64,000 nucleotides of DNA from Methanobacterium sp. GTDB lineage: Archaea; Methanobacteriota; Methanobacteria; Methanobacteriales; Methanobacteriaceae. Within the stretch, counting starts at the first letter, position 1. The number at the start of each line of letters is the position of its first letter. Positions 17,035 through 25,408 of this stretch are shown piece after piece. The notes beneath the pieces were generated by a model, which was given only the letters and a program-made list of their open reading frames with translations, was not told the DNA's origin and did no database searches. The DNA is taken from the NCBI RefSeq assembly GCF_038562635.1, contig NZ_JBCFBO010000001.1, positions 821,869 through 885,868 on the forward strand, given 5' to 3'. The position numbers and the translations under genes were made by a program.

Positions 17035-17372
17035 GTGAATCTTCAAAATTTATAATTTCGCAGGTCGCAAATCGAGAGCTGGAGAAAAATGCATAGCATG
17101 CAAAAAATCTTTGATTTTCGCGGTGTCAAAATTGAAAATATAGGAAATGCGTAGCATTTCCTATCTCCCAAAAATCGAAAATTCGATTTTTGATGATTTT
17201 GACAACATTTTTCTATGTTTGCGAATTTTCAATTCGCAACCGTAAAAATCGCAGATTTTTACATGCCGGAGGAAATGCAATTTCCTCGGCCACAAAAACA
17301 TAGTTTTTGCCGGCCCAAAAAATCGTAGATTTTTTAGGGATTTGCAGGCTTCGATTTTCGAGTGTAAAAACA
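17035..17372. repeat. Large nested palindromic hairpin array
   Basis: This is the largest clear array. Units include AGGAAATGC-GTA-GCATTTCCT, TTGCGAATT-TTC-AATTCGCAA, GTAAAAATC-GCA-GATTTTTAC, GAGGAAAT-GCA-ATTTCCTC, AAAAAC-ATA-GTTTTT and AAAAAATC-GTA-GATTTTTT. Outer arms GAAAAATG and CATTTTTC enclose several inner hairpins, and TCAAAAT with ATTTTGA forms another enclosing stem. It lies directly upstream of the DUF3194 gene, so it is probably transcribed as a branched leader. A minus-strand open frame across it is a by-product of the repeats. Confidence 0.88.
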
Positions 17373-17391
17373 ATAAAAAGTGTAGATTAAA

Positions 17392-17664
17392 ATGGGTAAA
17401 TTGAAAAAATTAACTGATGAAGACCTCGATAAAATCTCAGAAATTGCTGTATCATCAGCTCAAGATTTCGTCTTATCTAAAGTCTCTAAAAAAGAAATTA
17501 ATGATATAGATATCGATGTAGAGATTAACTATGAAGACGTACTTGATATAAATATTACCGTTAACCTTTTATTTGATGAACTTTCTGCTGCAGATACAAA
17601 AGTTGCAGATGAAGCGGCCGATCATGCTCTTTTAGAGATTGAAAAGTTTTTAGATAAAATATAA
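17392..17664 (+). CDS. DUF3194 family protein
   Basis: A 90-residue acidic protein with the pattern of the archaeal DUF3194 family, which is encoded next to prefoldin beta in many euryarchaea. It begins MGKLKKLTDEDLDKISE and has the beta strands NDIDIDVEINYEDVLDINI followed by a C-terminal helix. Function is unknown. Here the adhesin gene and a hairpin array lie between it and pfdB. The ribosome site is weak. Confidence 0.82.
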   Translation: MGKLKKLTDEDLDKISEIAVSSAQDFVLSKVSKKEINDIDIDVEINYEDVLDINITVNLLFDELSAADTKVADEAADHALLEIEKFLDKI

Positions 17665-17832
17665 TTTAATTTTCTATTCTTTTAGTTTTTCAAATTAAAT
17701 GTCCAGATCTTGTTTTAAAAAACATAGAAATTATTAAATACCAAAAAAACTAATTTTATAATAGTAATAAAAAAAGTAAAAATAGTATTAAAATTAATAA
17801 ATTAGCTTAATGTTTACCAAGCCCCTCCTTAA

Positions 17833-17958
17833 AACTCCATCAAGTTTAGGGATCTAAATACCATTAGATCCCTAAACGGAGTTGTTAAAAATTATAGGGC
17901 ATCTAAATAAAAAATATTTTCGCTCAAATGTATAGATGCCCCCCTTAATTTTTTTTAA
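17833..17958 (+). ncRNA. Candidate structured RNA: two strong stem-loops and T tract
   Basis: The first stem pairs TTTAGGGATCTAA (17845-17857) with TTAGATCCCTAAA (17864-17876), a perfect 13 bp stem with a six-base loop, extended across an internal loop by AACTCC and GGAGTT. The second pairs GGGCATCTA (17897-17905) with TAGATGCCC (17933-17941). A T-rich tract follows at about 17943-17958. The arms are longer than those of the triloop arrays. It may be a small RNA with its terminator, or a double terminator. The strand is inferred from the T tract. Confidence 0.5.
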
Positions 17959-18124
17959 AACAAATTTTAATTTTACATTATATCTTTATTTAAATAAGTA
18001 GCCATCATAATACTAATTCTATTTTCAAAATTAACTAAAGTAACATAAACAAATAATGCTTGCATGACTCCATGACAGAACAAATTCAAATAAAAGTTAA
18101 TGGATCGTATAAAGTCCACTGCAC
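17959..18124. other. Intergenic, nothing recognised
   Basis: An AT-rich spacer between the candidate RNA and the tandem repeats, with no gene or hairpin seen. Confidence 0.4.
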
Positions 18125-18440
18125 ATAAACAATTCTTAACTTAAATAATTAGAATATACAAGTTTATAGATTTATTTAACATTAAACATTTAAAAAATCT
18201 AATTTTAACTAAAGTCAATAGATTAAATAAATTCTTAACTTAAATAATTAGAATGTACAAGATATAGAAATATAGATTTATTTTATAACACTAAACAGTT
18301 AAAAAAAAACCTAATTCTAAATATGGATTAAATAAAATCTTAGACCTATAGTTATAATATACAACTTTATATAAAAATACAGATTTAACATTAAACAAGT
18401 AAACCTAATTCTAAATAAAAATCAATGGATTGAATATTAT
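18125..18440 (+). repeat. Three degenerate tandem repeats upstream of the hisA-like gene
   Basis: Three units of about 105 bases, starting near 18128, 18232 and 18337, share AATTCTTAACTTAAATAATT (diverged in the third), a TATACAA segment, AGATTTA, ACATTAAAC and an A-rich CTAATT tract. The third copy runs into the gene's ATG, so the promoter region itself seems to have been multiplied and the outer copies are decaying. Confidence 0.7.
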
Positions 18441-19118
18441 ATGATAATACCAGTTTTAGATCTTAAAAATGGAATCGCAGTATCTGGAAAGTCAGGTAAA
18501 AGAGAAACATACAAACCACTTAAAACAGTGTTCCATGAATCAGCTTCCCCTGAGGAAATTGCAAAATCTTTAAGGGATGCAGGTGCAGTTAGAATATATA
18601 TAGCCGATTTAGACTCAATAGAAAACAGAGAATCTAACTTCGATGTTATCCGAAAAGTAAACAAGTATATTCCTGTGATGCTTGACTGCGGCGCAAAAAA
18701 TGTTTCTGATGTTGGAAAAGCGCTTGAAGTAGCTGACAAAGTGATTATTGCAACAGAAACCCTGGAAAATATGGATGAATTAAACAGTATTTTTGATAGA
18801 TTTGACAAAAATAGATTAATCATAAGTATAGACATAAAAGACGAAAAAATATTCAGTAAGTACTTAAATATAGACATAAACTATTTTATAAGAAAAATGG
18901 TAGAATTAAATCCTCAAGAAGTTATATTACTGGACATCTCTCAAGTTGGAACAGAAAAAGGTGTAAATGAAGAGCTTATAAAAAAGTTTCTAAAACTCCA
19001 TTTAATTATAGGTGGAGGAATAACTTCCACAGATATCAATAAACTTGAAAAACTGGGAATAAACAAATTTTTAGTTGGTTCTGCATTACATAATGGGAAA
19101 CTGGCCCTTAAAATTTAA
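18441..19118 (+). CDS. HisA-related (beta/alpha)8 protein
   Basis: A 225-residue protein related to ProFAR isomerase HisA (COG1411). It has the barrel pattern MIIPVLDLKNGIAVSGKSG, RIYIADLDSIE, PVMLDCGAKN, LIISIDIK, EVILLDISQVGTEKG and LIIGGGITS, with phosphate-binding glycines near the end. True HisA acts in histidine synthesis; these methanogen relatives have an unassigned role. There is no ribosome site before ATG 18441 and the start may be leaderless or driven from the repeated promoter. The PfkB kinase gene follows 19 bases later, suggesting a joint pathway. Confidence 0.75.
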   Translation: MIIPVLDLKNGIAVSGKSGKRETYKPLKTVFHESASPEEIAKSLRDAGAVRIYIADLDSIENRESNFDVIRKVNKYIPVMLDCGAKNVSDVGKALEVADKVIIATETLENMDELNSIFDRFDKNRLIISIDIKDEKIFSKYLNIDINYFIRKMVELNPQEVILLDISQVGTEKGVNEELIKKFLKLHLIIGGGITSTDINKLEKLGINKFLVGSALHNGKLALKI

Positions 19119-19137
19119 AATTATTCAGGTAAATAAA

Positions 19138-20043
19138 ATGTCAACTATAACCTTGATAGGCCCCATAACAAATGATACCATCGTAAAAGATAGTTCAACA
19201 TATAAATCTATAGGCGGAGCAGTCTACTACCAGTCCAGTGTTTTGGAACGTCTGAAAATAAATACAAAAGCCATAATAACACTTTCTAAAAAAGATGAAG
19301 AATTACTAAACGCTTTTCGGGAGAACATAGAACTTTTCCCCATATTTACTGGTGAAACAATAAAGTTTCAAAATATTTATCCAGATAATAACCCTAATCA
19401 CAGAATACAAAAAGCCCACATACCATCAAACCCTATAAAAGTTAACGATATCGCATCTTTAGACTTTGGAAACAGCAAAGCCATACTTTTAGGTCCATTA
19501 TGCCCCTATGATATTCCACTTGAGACATTCAAATATTTATCCGAATTAAAAATTCCAATATATTTAGGTGCACAGGGATATTTAAGGCATTTAAAAGGCG
19601 AAAAAATTGTTTTAAGGCCATGGAATGACTTTCAAAAGTTCCTTAAATTTGTAAATATTCTATTTATAGATGAAAATGAAGCAAAAACAATTTTAGGTAC
19701 TCAAATTTCCCTGGATCATGTTGCAAAAACATTAACTTCATTTGGACCAGAAGAAGTTATTATAACACAGGGAAGTAGTGGATCAACGATTTATTCTAAA
19801 AAATTAGATAAAATATACAGGATTCCTGCATTTTCCCCCCAAAAAATAGAAGACCCTACAGGTCTTGGGGATACATACATGGCAGCATATGCTGCACAAA
19901 AAATTGAAACAGAAGATCCAAGAATATGCGGGACGTTTGCTTCTGCAGCATCAGTTATAAAGCTTGAAAATAAAGGGGCGTTCAACGGAAATAAAAAATT
20001 AATCCACAAAAGATGTACAAACCACTCTGAAAATGTCCATTAA
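19138..20043 (+). CDS. PfkB-family sugar or nucleoside kinase
   Basis: A 301-residue ribokinase-like protein. It begins MSTITLIGPITNDTIV and has the PfkB GGAVYY motif near residue 25, the VIITQGSSGSTIYS strand and the C-terminal signature DPTGLGDTYMAAYA containing the catalytic Asp and anion hole. The substrate is unknown; closely spaced HisA-like and PfkB genes suggest a phosphosugar pathway. I chose ATG 19138 over an upstream ATG at 19075, which lies inside the preceding gene. Confidence 0.85.
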   Translation: MSTITLIGPITNDTIVKDSSTYKSIGGAVYYQSSVLERLKINTKAIITLSKKDEELLNAFRENIELFPIFTGETIKFQNIYPDNNPNHRIQKAHIPSNPIKVNDIASLDFGNSKAILLGPLCPYDIPLETFKYLSELKIPIYLGAQGYLRHLKGEKIVLRPWNDFQKFLKFVNILFIDENEAKTILGTQISLDHVAKTLTSFGPEEVIITQGSSGSTIYSKKLDKIYRIPAFSPQKIEDPTGLGDTYMAAYAAQKIETEDPRICGTFASAASVIKLENKGAFNGNKKLIHKRCTNHSENVH

Positions 20044-20096
20044 TTAATCCTCTTAAAAATATGAGCAACGCTAATAAATAAAAAAAATAAGGGCCT

Positions 20097-20291
20097 TTAA
20101 AATCCTAAAATGAAAGGTAAGATTACAAAAGGCAGGATACCCGCAACAAAGAAAAGGCCTACTCCTAAAAATGTATATTCCTTTTTTTTGTCCATTATAC
20201 CTGAAGCAATGAGCAGTACCGCGAAAAATCCTATTACTGGCGGAAGTATATGCGAGAATATTAGATATGCGCTAGCAAGTGCATTTGTCAC
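20097..20291 (-). CDS. Small membrane protein (64 aa)
   Basis: A 64-residue protein with two hydrophobic helices (ILPPVIGFFAVLLIASGIM and FLGVGLFFVAGILPFVILP) joined by a basic loop MDKKKEY. The start is GTG 20291 with AAAGGTGATC six bases upstream. The family is not recognised. It lies downstream of the sortase gene on the same strand, so the two may act together at the cell surface. Confidence 0.68.
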   Translation of the reverse strand: MTNALASAYLIFSHILPPVIGFFAVLLIASGIMDKKKEYTFLGVGLFFVAGILPFVILPFILGF

Positions 20292-20380
20292 TTTAGATCA
20301 CCTTTAAATTAATTAATTTGAAATAGTTATTTAGTTTCCCTCTTTATTTAATTACATTGATTTTCTAATTTAAAGTTTTT

Positions 20381-20479
20381 CAGCTTAGCCTACAAAGGCT
20401 CCGTTGAATAAATTCAACTTAAACTAAAGGCTCCACTGAAATAAAGAAATTCCAGCTTAGCCTAAAGGCTCCACTGAAA
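20381..20479 (-). repeat. Decaying tandem copies of the sortase gene 3' end
   Basis: CAGCTTAGCCTAAAGGCTCC (20453-20472, spanning the stop codon) recurs as CAGCTTAGCCTACAAAGGCT (20381-20400) and partly as AACTAAAGGCTCCACTGAA (20422-20440). The two outer copies are no longer coding. Each copy also contains an AGCCT/AGGCT dyad. Confidence 0.75.
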
Positions 20480-21422
20480 CAAGTTTACTGTGGACGATAT
20501 ATGCGGCTCTGGAATATCCTGTAGGCCAACAGGTTATCAACCATAATTCAGGCGTACTTGTTGACTGATAATCGATTGAAACACCTTTAACTCCCCATCT
20601 TATATCGTTACCATTAGATGTAACTTCATAGGTGTATTTCTTTTGAGTTAAATAATCTTTAATTATTAAAGGATCTCCAACTTTTAACTGAGTTATTCCG
20701 CTGAATGGGGCAGAATGTGTTGTATGATGACCCATGAGAGCAGTTTGTCCGTTTGTTCCAGGATAGTAACTGGTTGGTACAAAGTAAACTCCAGGATCAT
20801 TTACAGAGTGGGATGTTAGCTCCCAGTCTCCACCTATAGTAGGCATTATAAGTTCAGCCCATCCTATAACTTTATTTTTATTAGTTACATTGTCATTTAT
20901 TTTAATACTGTTAATTATAGTATTTAATTCATTTCCAGCGGCACTGACATCTAATCCAGAACTACCAGTACTACCCGGACCCGTGTAAATTATACCATAA
21001 ATTGCATTATTTTTCTGGAACCATACCTCTTTTCGTAGTTTTGATACATTGCCGTCTTGTAATTTGTAATCACTTTCATAGCCAGTGGTTCCATTTATGG
21101 TAACATTTTTAGTGGATACAAGCTGGAAATTTTCATCAACCGTTCCAATACCATTCGACTGGACCTGATTAGCTAAATTATACCCCTCAGGTATACGTTC
21201 TTTAACAACTGTGATATTTAATCCAGAACTATCTGAAAATGACGTTATATTGGATCCCGTTCCATTAACTTCAGTCAGGGCCCCAGGATAATCAAAAGAG
21301 ATCTCCCCATTGTCAAAATGTTTTGCCTGTGTTCCCAGACCACTGCTACCTAAATTCAACGCGAAAATAATAATTACCACAATGGCCAGTAAAATTATTA
21401 AATAAGTGTTCAAACGTTTCAA
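20457..21422 (-). CDS. Sortase with N-terminal PsbP-like domain
   Basis: A 321-residue secreted protein. One N-terminal membrane helix (YLIILLAIVVIIIFALNLG) is followed by a PsbP-like domain (about 35-170; FDNGEISFDYPG, NITVVKERIPEGYN) and a sortase domain (about 190-318). The catalytic triad can be seen: His in LMGHHTTHSAPF, Cys in LWLITCWPTG and Arg in SRAAYIV. Sortases attach surface proteins by transpeptidation. The PsbP-like domain may sense or bind the target. No LPXTG protein is seen nearby; the adhesin at 14770 has none. The 3' end is duplicated downstream. Confidence 0.85.
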   Translation of the reverse strand: MKRLNTYLIILLAIVVIIIFALNLGSSGLGTQAKHFDNGEISFDYPGALTEVNGTGSNITSFSDSSGLNITVVKERIPEGYNLANQVQSNGIGTVDENFQLVSTKNVTINGTTGYESDYKLQDGNVSKLRKEVWFQKNNAIYGIIYTGPGSTGSSGLDVSAAGNELNTIINSIKINDNVTNKNKVIGWAELIMPTIGGDWELTSHSVNDPGVYFVPTSYYPGTNGQTALMGHHTTHSAPFSGITQLKVGDPLIIKDYLTQKKYTYEVTSNGNDIRWGVKGVSIDYQSTSTPELWLITCWPTGYSRAAYIVHSKLVSVEPLG

Positions 21423-21710
21423 TTTATTAATCTCTCCCTAGTCTTAATGTTATATAATGCAGTTAGTTTTAATTTTCATTACTTATTAAAGTTATTATAA
21501 GTAATAACTAATTCCAACCTTTTAAAATAAATTCATAATCATTAAAAATGATGTATCAACTTAGTTTCCTATATATTATTTATAAAATATAATTAAAATA
21601 ATTTACATCTTGAAATAAAAATAAGCAACCCCCAAGCTTATGCAATATACTAGTTAAGCAAAAATTATTAAAAATACCTTTACATTTCAAAATCAACACA
21701 GGATGAAAGC

Positions 21711-22484
21711 ATGAAAACTAAAATTTTATCATGGAATGTAAACGGCCTAAGGGCCGTGCATAAAAAAGGATTCATTGAATGGCTTCAATCTGAAAGTCCA
21801 GATATATTATGCGTTCAAGAAACAAAAGCTGCAAGAGAACAACTCCCTAGAGCCTTAAAAAGCATTGAAGGATATCATGCTTATTTCTGCGAGGCAGAAA
21901 AGAAAGGTTACAGCGGCGTGGCCATATACAGCAAAATGAAGCCAAAAACTGTAGAATACGGTTTTGGAATTCCTAAATTTGACAGCGAAGGCAGGATACT
22001 TGTTGCAGATTACGGCGATTTTGTCCTCCTCAACATATATTTCCCAAACGGCAAAATGTCCGATGAAAGGCTTGCCTACAAATTAGAATTCTATGATGCC
22101 CTCCTCGATTATGCCAATAAATTAAAAAAAGATGGTAAACACATGGTAATCTGCGGGGACCTGAATACTGCACATAAAGAAATAGATATTGCAAGGCCAA
22201 AAGCAAATGAAAAAAATTCGGGCTTTTTACCCATAGAACGTGCCTGGATTGATAAATTTCTAAGCCAGGGTTATATTGATACCCTTAGAATGTTCAATGA
22301 AAAACCAGATCAGTATACCTGGTGGAGTTATAGAGGCAGTGCCAGAAGCAGGAATGTAGGATGGAGACTGGATTATTTCTTTGTAAATGAAGAGTTTAAA
22401 GACAAAGTAAAATGTTCCTATATCCTTCCTGAAGTAATGGGTTCTGACCACTGCCCTGTTGGTTTGGATATTGAATTGGAATAA
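21711..22484 (+). CDS. xth: Exonuclease III family DNA repair nuclease
   Basis: A 257-residue ExoIII/AP endonuclease. Motifs present are SWNVNGLRAVHKKG, CVQETKAA (metal-binding Glu), YFPNGKMSDERL, CGDLNTAH, WWSYRG and GSDHCPVGL (catalytic His). It is the same length as Methanothermobacter Mth212, a DNA uridine endonuclease/ExoIII, and keeps the YKLEFYDA segment whose Lys is associated with uracil recognition there. It probably removes deaminated cytosine and abasic sites. GGATGAAAGC precedes ATG 21711. It is divergent from the sortase gene across 288 bases of AT-rich promoter DNA. Confidence 0.93.
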   Translation: MKTKILSWNVNGLRAVHKKGFIEWLQSESPDILCVQETKAAREQLPRALKSIEGYHAYFCEAEKKGYSGVAIYSKMKPKTVEYGFGIPKFDSEGRILVADYGDFVLLNIYFPNGKMSDERLAYKLEFYDALLDYANKLKKDGKHMVICGDLNTAHKEIDIARPKANEKNSGFLPIERAWIDKFLSQGYIDTLRMFNEKPDQYTWWSYRGSARSRNVGWRLDYFFVNEEFKDKVKCSYILPEVMGSDHCPVGLDIELE

Positions 22485-22769
22485 CATCCTATTTTTATTT
22501 TAAATGAATTTTAAAAAATTCATAGGCCCTTTCACTACAATCTACAGGATAACTAAAAAATTCAGTTTTAATCTATTATATAACTTAGTAACAGACATTA
22601 TAATAAGAAAAAATATAAATCTTAGTTTTAATTATAAAGATGAAAAGAAGCTTAAAACTTGAATTTAAAATAATGACATGTTTTATAATAATTTCGCGCG
22701 GATTATAAATAAAATATGGAGTTTTTATTTGATTCTTATTTTGACTCAAAATAACTAGGGAAACAACCA

Positions 22770-25046
22770 ATGATAGAAAAGGTACTAAACTCATTGAAAT
22801 CAAAAAAGTGGTATAAAAACAGGCTGGAACACACACGTGTCCTAAAACCACAAGAAGCAGTTTATGGAGATACCAAAGCTGTTTTACCACAATTTATAAA
22901 GAATTACCTGCACAAAAATAATATAAAACTTTATAAACACCAGTGCAGCGCCATAGACCTGCTTCGAGGCGGGAAAAATGTAATTATAACCACTCCCACA
23001 GCGTCTGGTAAAACCCTTGCCTTCAATATACCTATTTTCGAAAAATTAAGTCAGAATAAGGATGCCACAGCACTTTATATTTATCCAGCAAAGGCCCTTG
23101 CAAATGACCAGCTCAAATCAATGAAAGAGCTCGAAAAATACTGCGGAATGAACTTAAATCCAGAAGTATATGATGGGGACACTACGCCTACTAAAAAAAG
23201 GAAAATCAGAAAGGATTCCAGAATAATTATAACCAATCCCTACGAACTGCACAATGTTTTACCATGGCACCACCAGTGGGAAAACTTCTTCAGCAACCTT
23301 AAATTCGTTGTAATAGACGAAGCTCACCAGTACCGAGGTGTTTTCGGGTCCAATGTTGCATTCTTATTGAGGAGGTTTCAAAGGATCTGCAACTATTACG
23401 GGTCTGATCCCCAATTTATTTTATCCACAGCCACTTTAGCAAATCCTGTTGAATTCAGCGAAAAACTAACCGGCCTTAAATTTAATTTAATATCTGAAGA
23501 TAGTTCCCCTAAAGGAAAAAAACATTTCATATTCTATAATCCATATTATGACGGTGTGGGAAAGACCACAACACACGTAGAATCCCAGGGCCTGTTCCAG
23601 TTATTTGTATTGAACAAACTCCAAACTCTCTGTTTTACTACTTCCAGGAAAATGGCAGAACTAATTGCAAGGCGTTCTAAAAAGGAAATTGCAGAAATTG
23701 ACGAATCACTTGCAAATAAAATTTCTGCATACAGGGCGGGTTACCTGGCAGAAGATAGACGTAAAATAGAAGATAACCTTAAAAATGGTAAATTAAGAGG
23801 CGTAACTGCTACAAATGCCCTTGAATTAGGTATAAATATTGGTTCACTTGATAGTGTCATTATATCAGGTTATCCTGGCACTTTAATGTCAGTATGGCAG
23901 CAGGCAGGTAGATCAGGTAGGGGTACTTCTGATTCCATTGTAACTTTCGTTGCCTTTCAAAATCCTTTAGACCAGTACTTTATGAAGCATCCCGATGTTT
24001 TCTTTGATAAGCCCCACGAGCATGCTATAATTGACCTGTCCAATTTCCAGATTATAAAAGGGCATTTGATGTGCGCTGCAAAGGAAATGCCTGTAAAACC
24101 AAACATGATGAAAATCGACTTTGAGACAGATGTAGAGGAACATTTAAAATCGTTAAAAAGTTCTAAATTAATTGAAAAGACAAATAAAGGATGGGTTTAC
24201 AGCGGATCAGAATATCCTCCATTTAAAGTTAACCTTGGAAATACTTCAGATGAAATATTTAAGGTATACTACAAAGGAGAAGTCCTAGAAACAATGGATA
24301 AAAGACAGGCATACACTGAAGCACACCACGGGGCAGTCCTGATTAACCAGGGCGAAACTTATATTGTAAGAGAATTTAATCTGGCTAAAAACATCATAAA
24401 AGTAGTTAAAAAAGATGTAAACAGTCATACAAGCGTTCAAAAGGATATTGACATCAAAATATTTAAAGAAATTGAAAAAAGGACTATTGGGAATCTTAAT
24501 GTATCCTTTGGGGAACTTAAAGTAAGTGAATATTACCCAAAATACAAGGTAATAGAAAGGAGTAAAATTGTCAGCGTACGGAACCTGCAACTGCCCCCAA
24601 TTCAGTTTAAAACAAAAGGTATGTGGTTTACTTTACCTGAAAGTATAGCAGAAGGTCTTAGATGTGCTATAGACCGGAAAGAAATTTTTGAAGGAGGCAT
24701 ACATGGTCTTGAACATGCAATGATAGCTATTATTCCGTTTCACGTTATGTGTGATAGATTTGATATAGGTGGAGTTTCTACACCAAGCCACCCAGATACG
24801 AAAATGGCAACAATTTTTATTTATGATGGATTTGAAGGTGGTATTGGATTAACTGAGAAAGCATTTCATTTAATTGAAGAAATAACCCGCATGACTTACG
24901 AACTTGTAAGGGATTGTACCTGTGAAGAGGGATGCCCTGCATGTATATACTCACCAAAATGCGGTAACGATAATAAACCACTTGATAAAGAGGGGACTCT
25001 TTTTATACTTGAACAGATGTTTGATTTAATGGAAATGGAAAGATAA
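22770..25046 (+). CDS. DEAH-box helicase with C-terminal DUF1998 (MrfA/Hrq1-like)
   Basis: A 758-residue superfamily-2 helicase. Visible motifs are TPTASGKTLAF (Walker A), VIDEAHQYRG (DEAH box), STATLANP (motif III) and QAGRSGRG (motif VI). The C-terminal third carries a DUF1998-type domain with GLEHAMIAIIPFHVMCDRFD and a four-Cys cluster (CTCEEGCPACIYSPKC), as in the Bacillus MrfA and yeast Hrq1 repair helicases, where the Cys bind a metal. It probably unwinds damaged DNA with 3'-5' polarity. It sits between exonuclease III and a SWIM-finger gene, all on the plus strand. Confidence 0.9.
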   Translation: MIEKVLNSLKSKKWYKNRLEHTRVLKPQEAVYGDTKAVLPQFIKNYLHKNNIKLYKHQCSAIDLLRGGKNVIITTPTASGKTLAFNIPIFEKLSQNKDATALYIYPAKALANDQLKSMKELEKYCGMNLNPEVYDGDTTPTKKRKIRKDSRIIITNPYELHNVLPWHHQWENFFSNLKFVVIDEAHQYRGVFGSNVAFLLRRFQRICNYYGSDPQFILSTATLANPVEFSEKLTGLKFNLISEDSSPKGKKHFIFYNPYYDGVGKTTTHVESQGLFQLFVLNKLQTLCFTTSRKMAELIARRSKKEIAEIDESLANKISAYRAGYLAEDRRKIEDNLKNGKLRGVTATNALELGINIGSLDSVIISGYPGTLMSVWQQAGRSGRGTSDSIVTFVAFQNPLDQYFMKHPDVFFDKPHEHAIIDLSNFQIIKGHLMCAAKEMPVKPNMMKIDFETDVEEHLKSLKSSKLIEKTNKGWVYSGSEYPPFKVNLGNTSDEIFKVYYKGEVLETMDKRQAYTEAHHGAVLINQGETYIVREFNLAKNIIKVVKKDVNSHTSVQKDIDIKIFKEIEKRTIGNLNVSFGELKVSEYYPKYKVIERSKIVSVRNLQLPPIQFKTKGMWFTLPESIAEGLRCAIDRKEIFEGGIHGLEHAMIAIIPFHVMCDRFDIGGVSTPSHPDTKMATIFIYDGFEGGIGLTEKAFHLIEEITRMTYELVRDCTCEEGCPACIYSPKCGNDNKPLDKEGTLFILEQMFDLMEMER

Positions 25047-25150
25047 ATTTTGTTGAAATATTTTTATTAAAGTAAATATTAATATAAATATAGAATTATC
25101 TAAAAATCAAGTTAATACAAAAATAAAATTAAATCATAGAGGATTAACCA

Positions 25151-25408
25151 ATGGGAAACAGGATGAATGAAGGTTTTAAATTATACATGGAAGGTAATGT
25201 TGAAATTGAATTATTTGATGATGATTTAATGATCTTCAGCGTGCATGGCTCTAAAAATGATACATATCAAGTCAGCATGAATGAAAACATGTGGCTTTGT
25301 GACTGTGATGATTATCAATACCGAAGTGAAAAAGAGCCAGGTAGTTTTGTCTGTAAACATTTATGGGCAGCATTCTTTAAGGTTGCTGAACTGAAAAATG
25401 AAGATTAA
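25151..25408 (+). CDS. SWIM zinc-finger protein (85 aa)
   Basis: An 85-residue protein whose C-terminal half is a SWIM motif: WLCDCDDYQY, then FVCKHLWAAFF, giving CxC...CxH zinc ligands. SWIM domains bind DNA or proteins. AGAGGA lies before ATG 25151. It follows the DUF1998 helicase by 104 bases and may be a helicase partner. Its 3' end overlaps the convergent histidine kinase by four bases. Confidence 0.82.
   Translation: MGNRMNEGFKLYMEGNVEIELFDDDLMIFSVHGSKNDTYQVSMNENMWLCDCDDYQYRSEKEPGSFVCKHLWAAFFKVAELKNED

Noticed and set aside
17161..17373. Minus-strand open frame of about 70 codons
   Set aside because: It lies wholly within a palindromic array; its sequence is the translation of repeated AAAATC/GATTTT units. 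Similar frames at 29263-29451 and 43493-43760 are rejected for the same reason.
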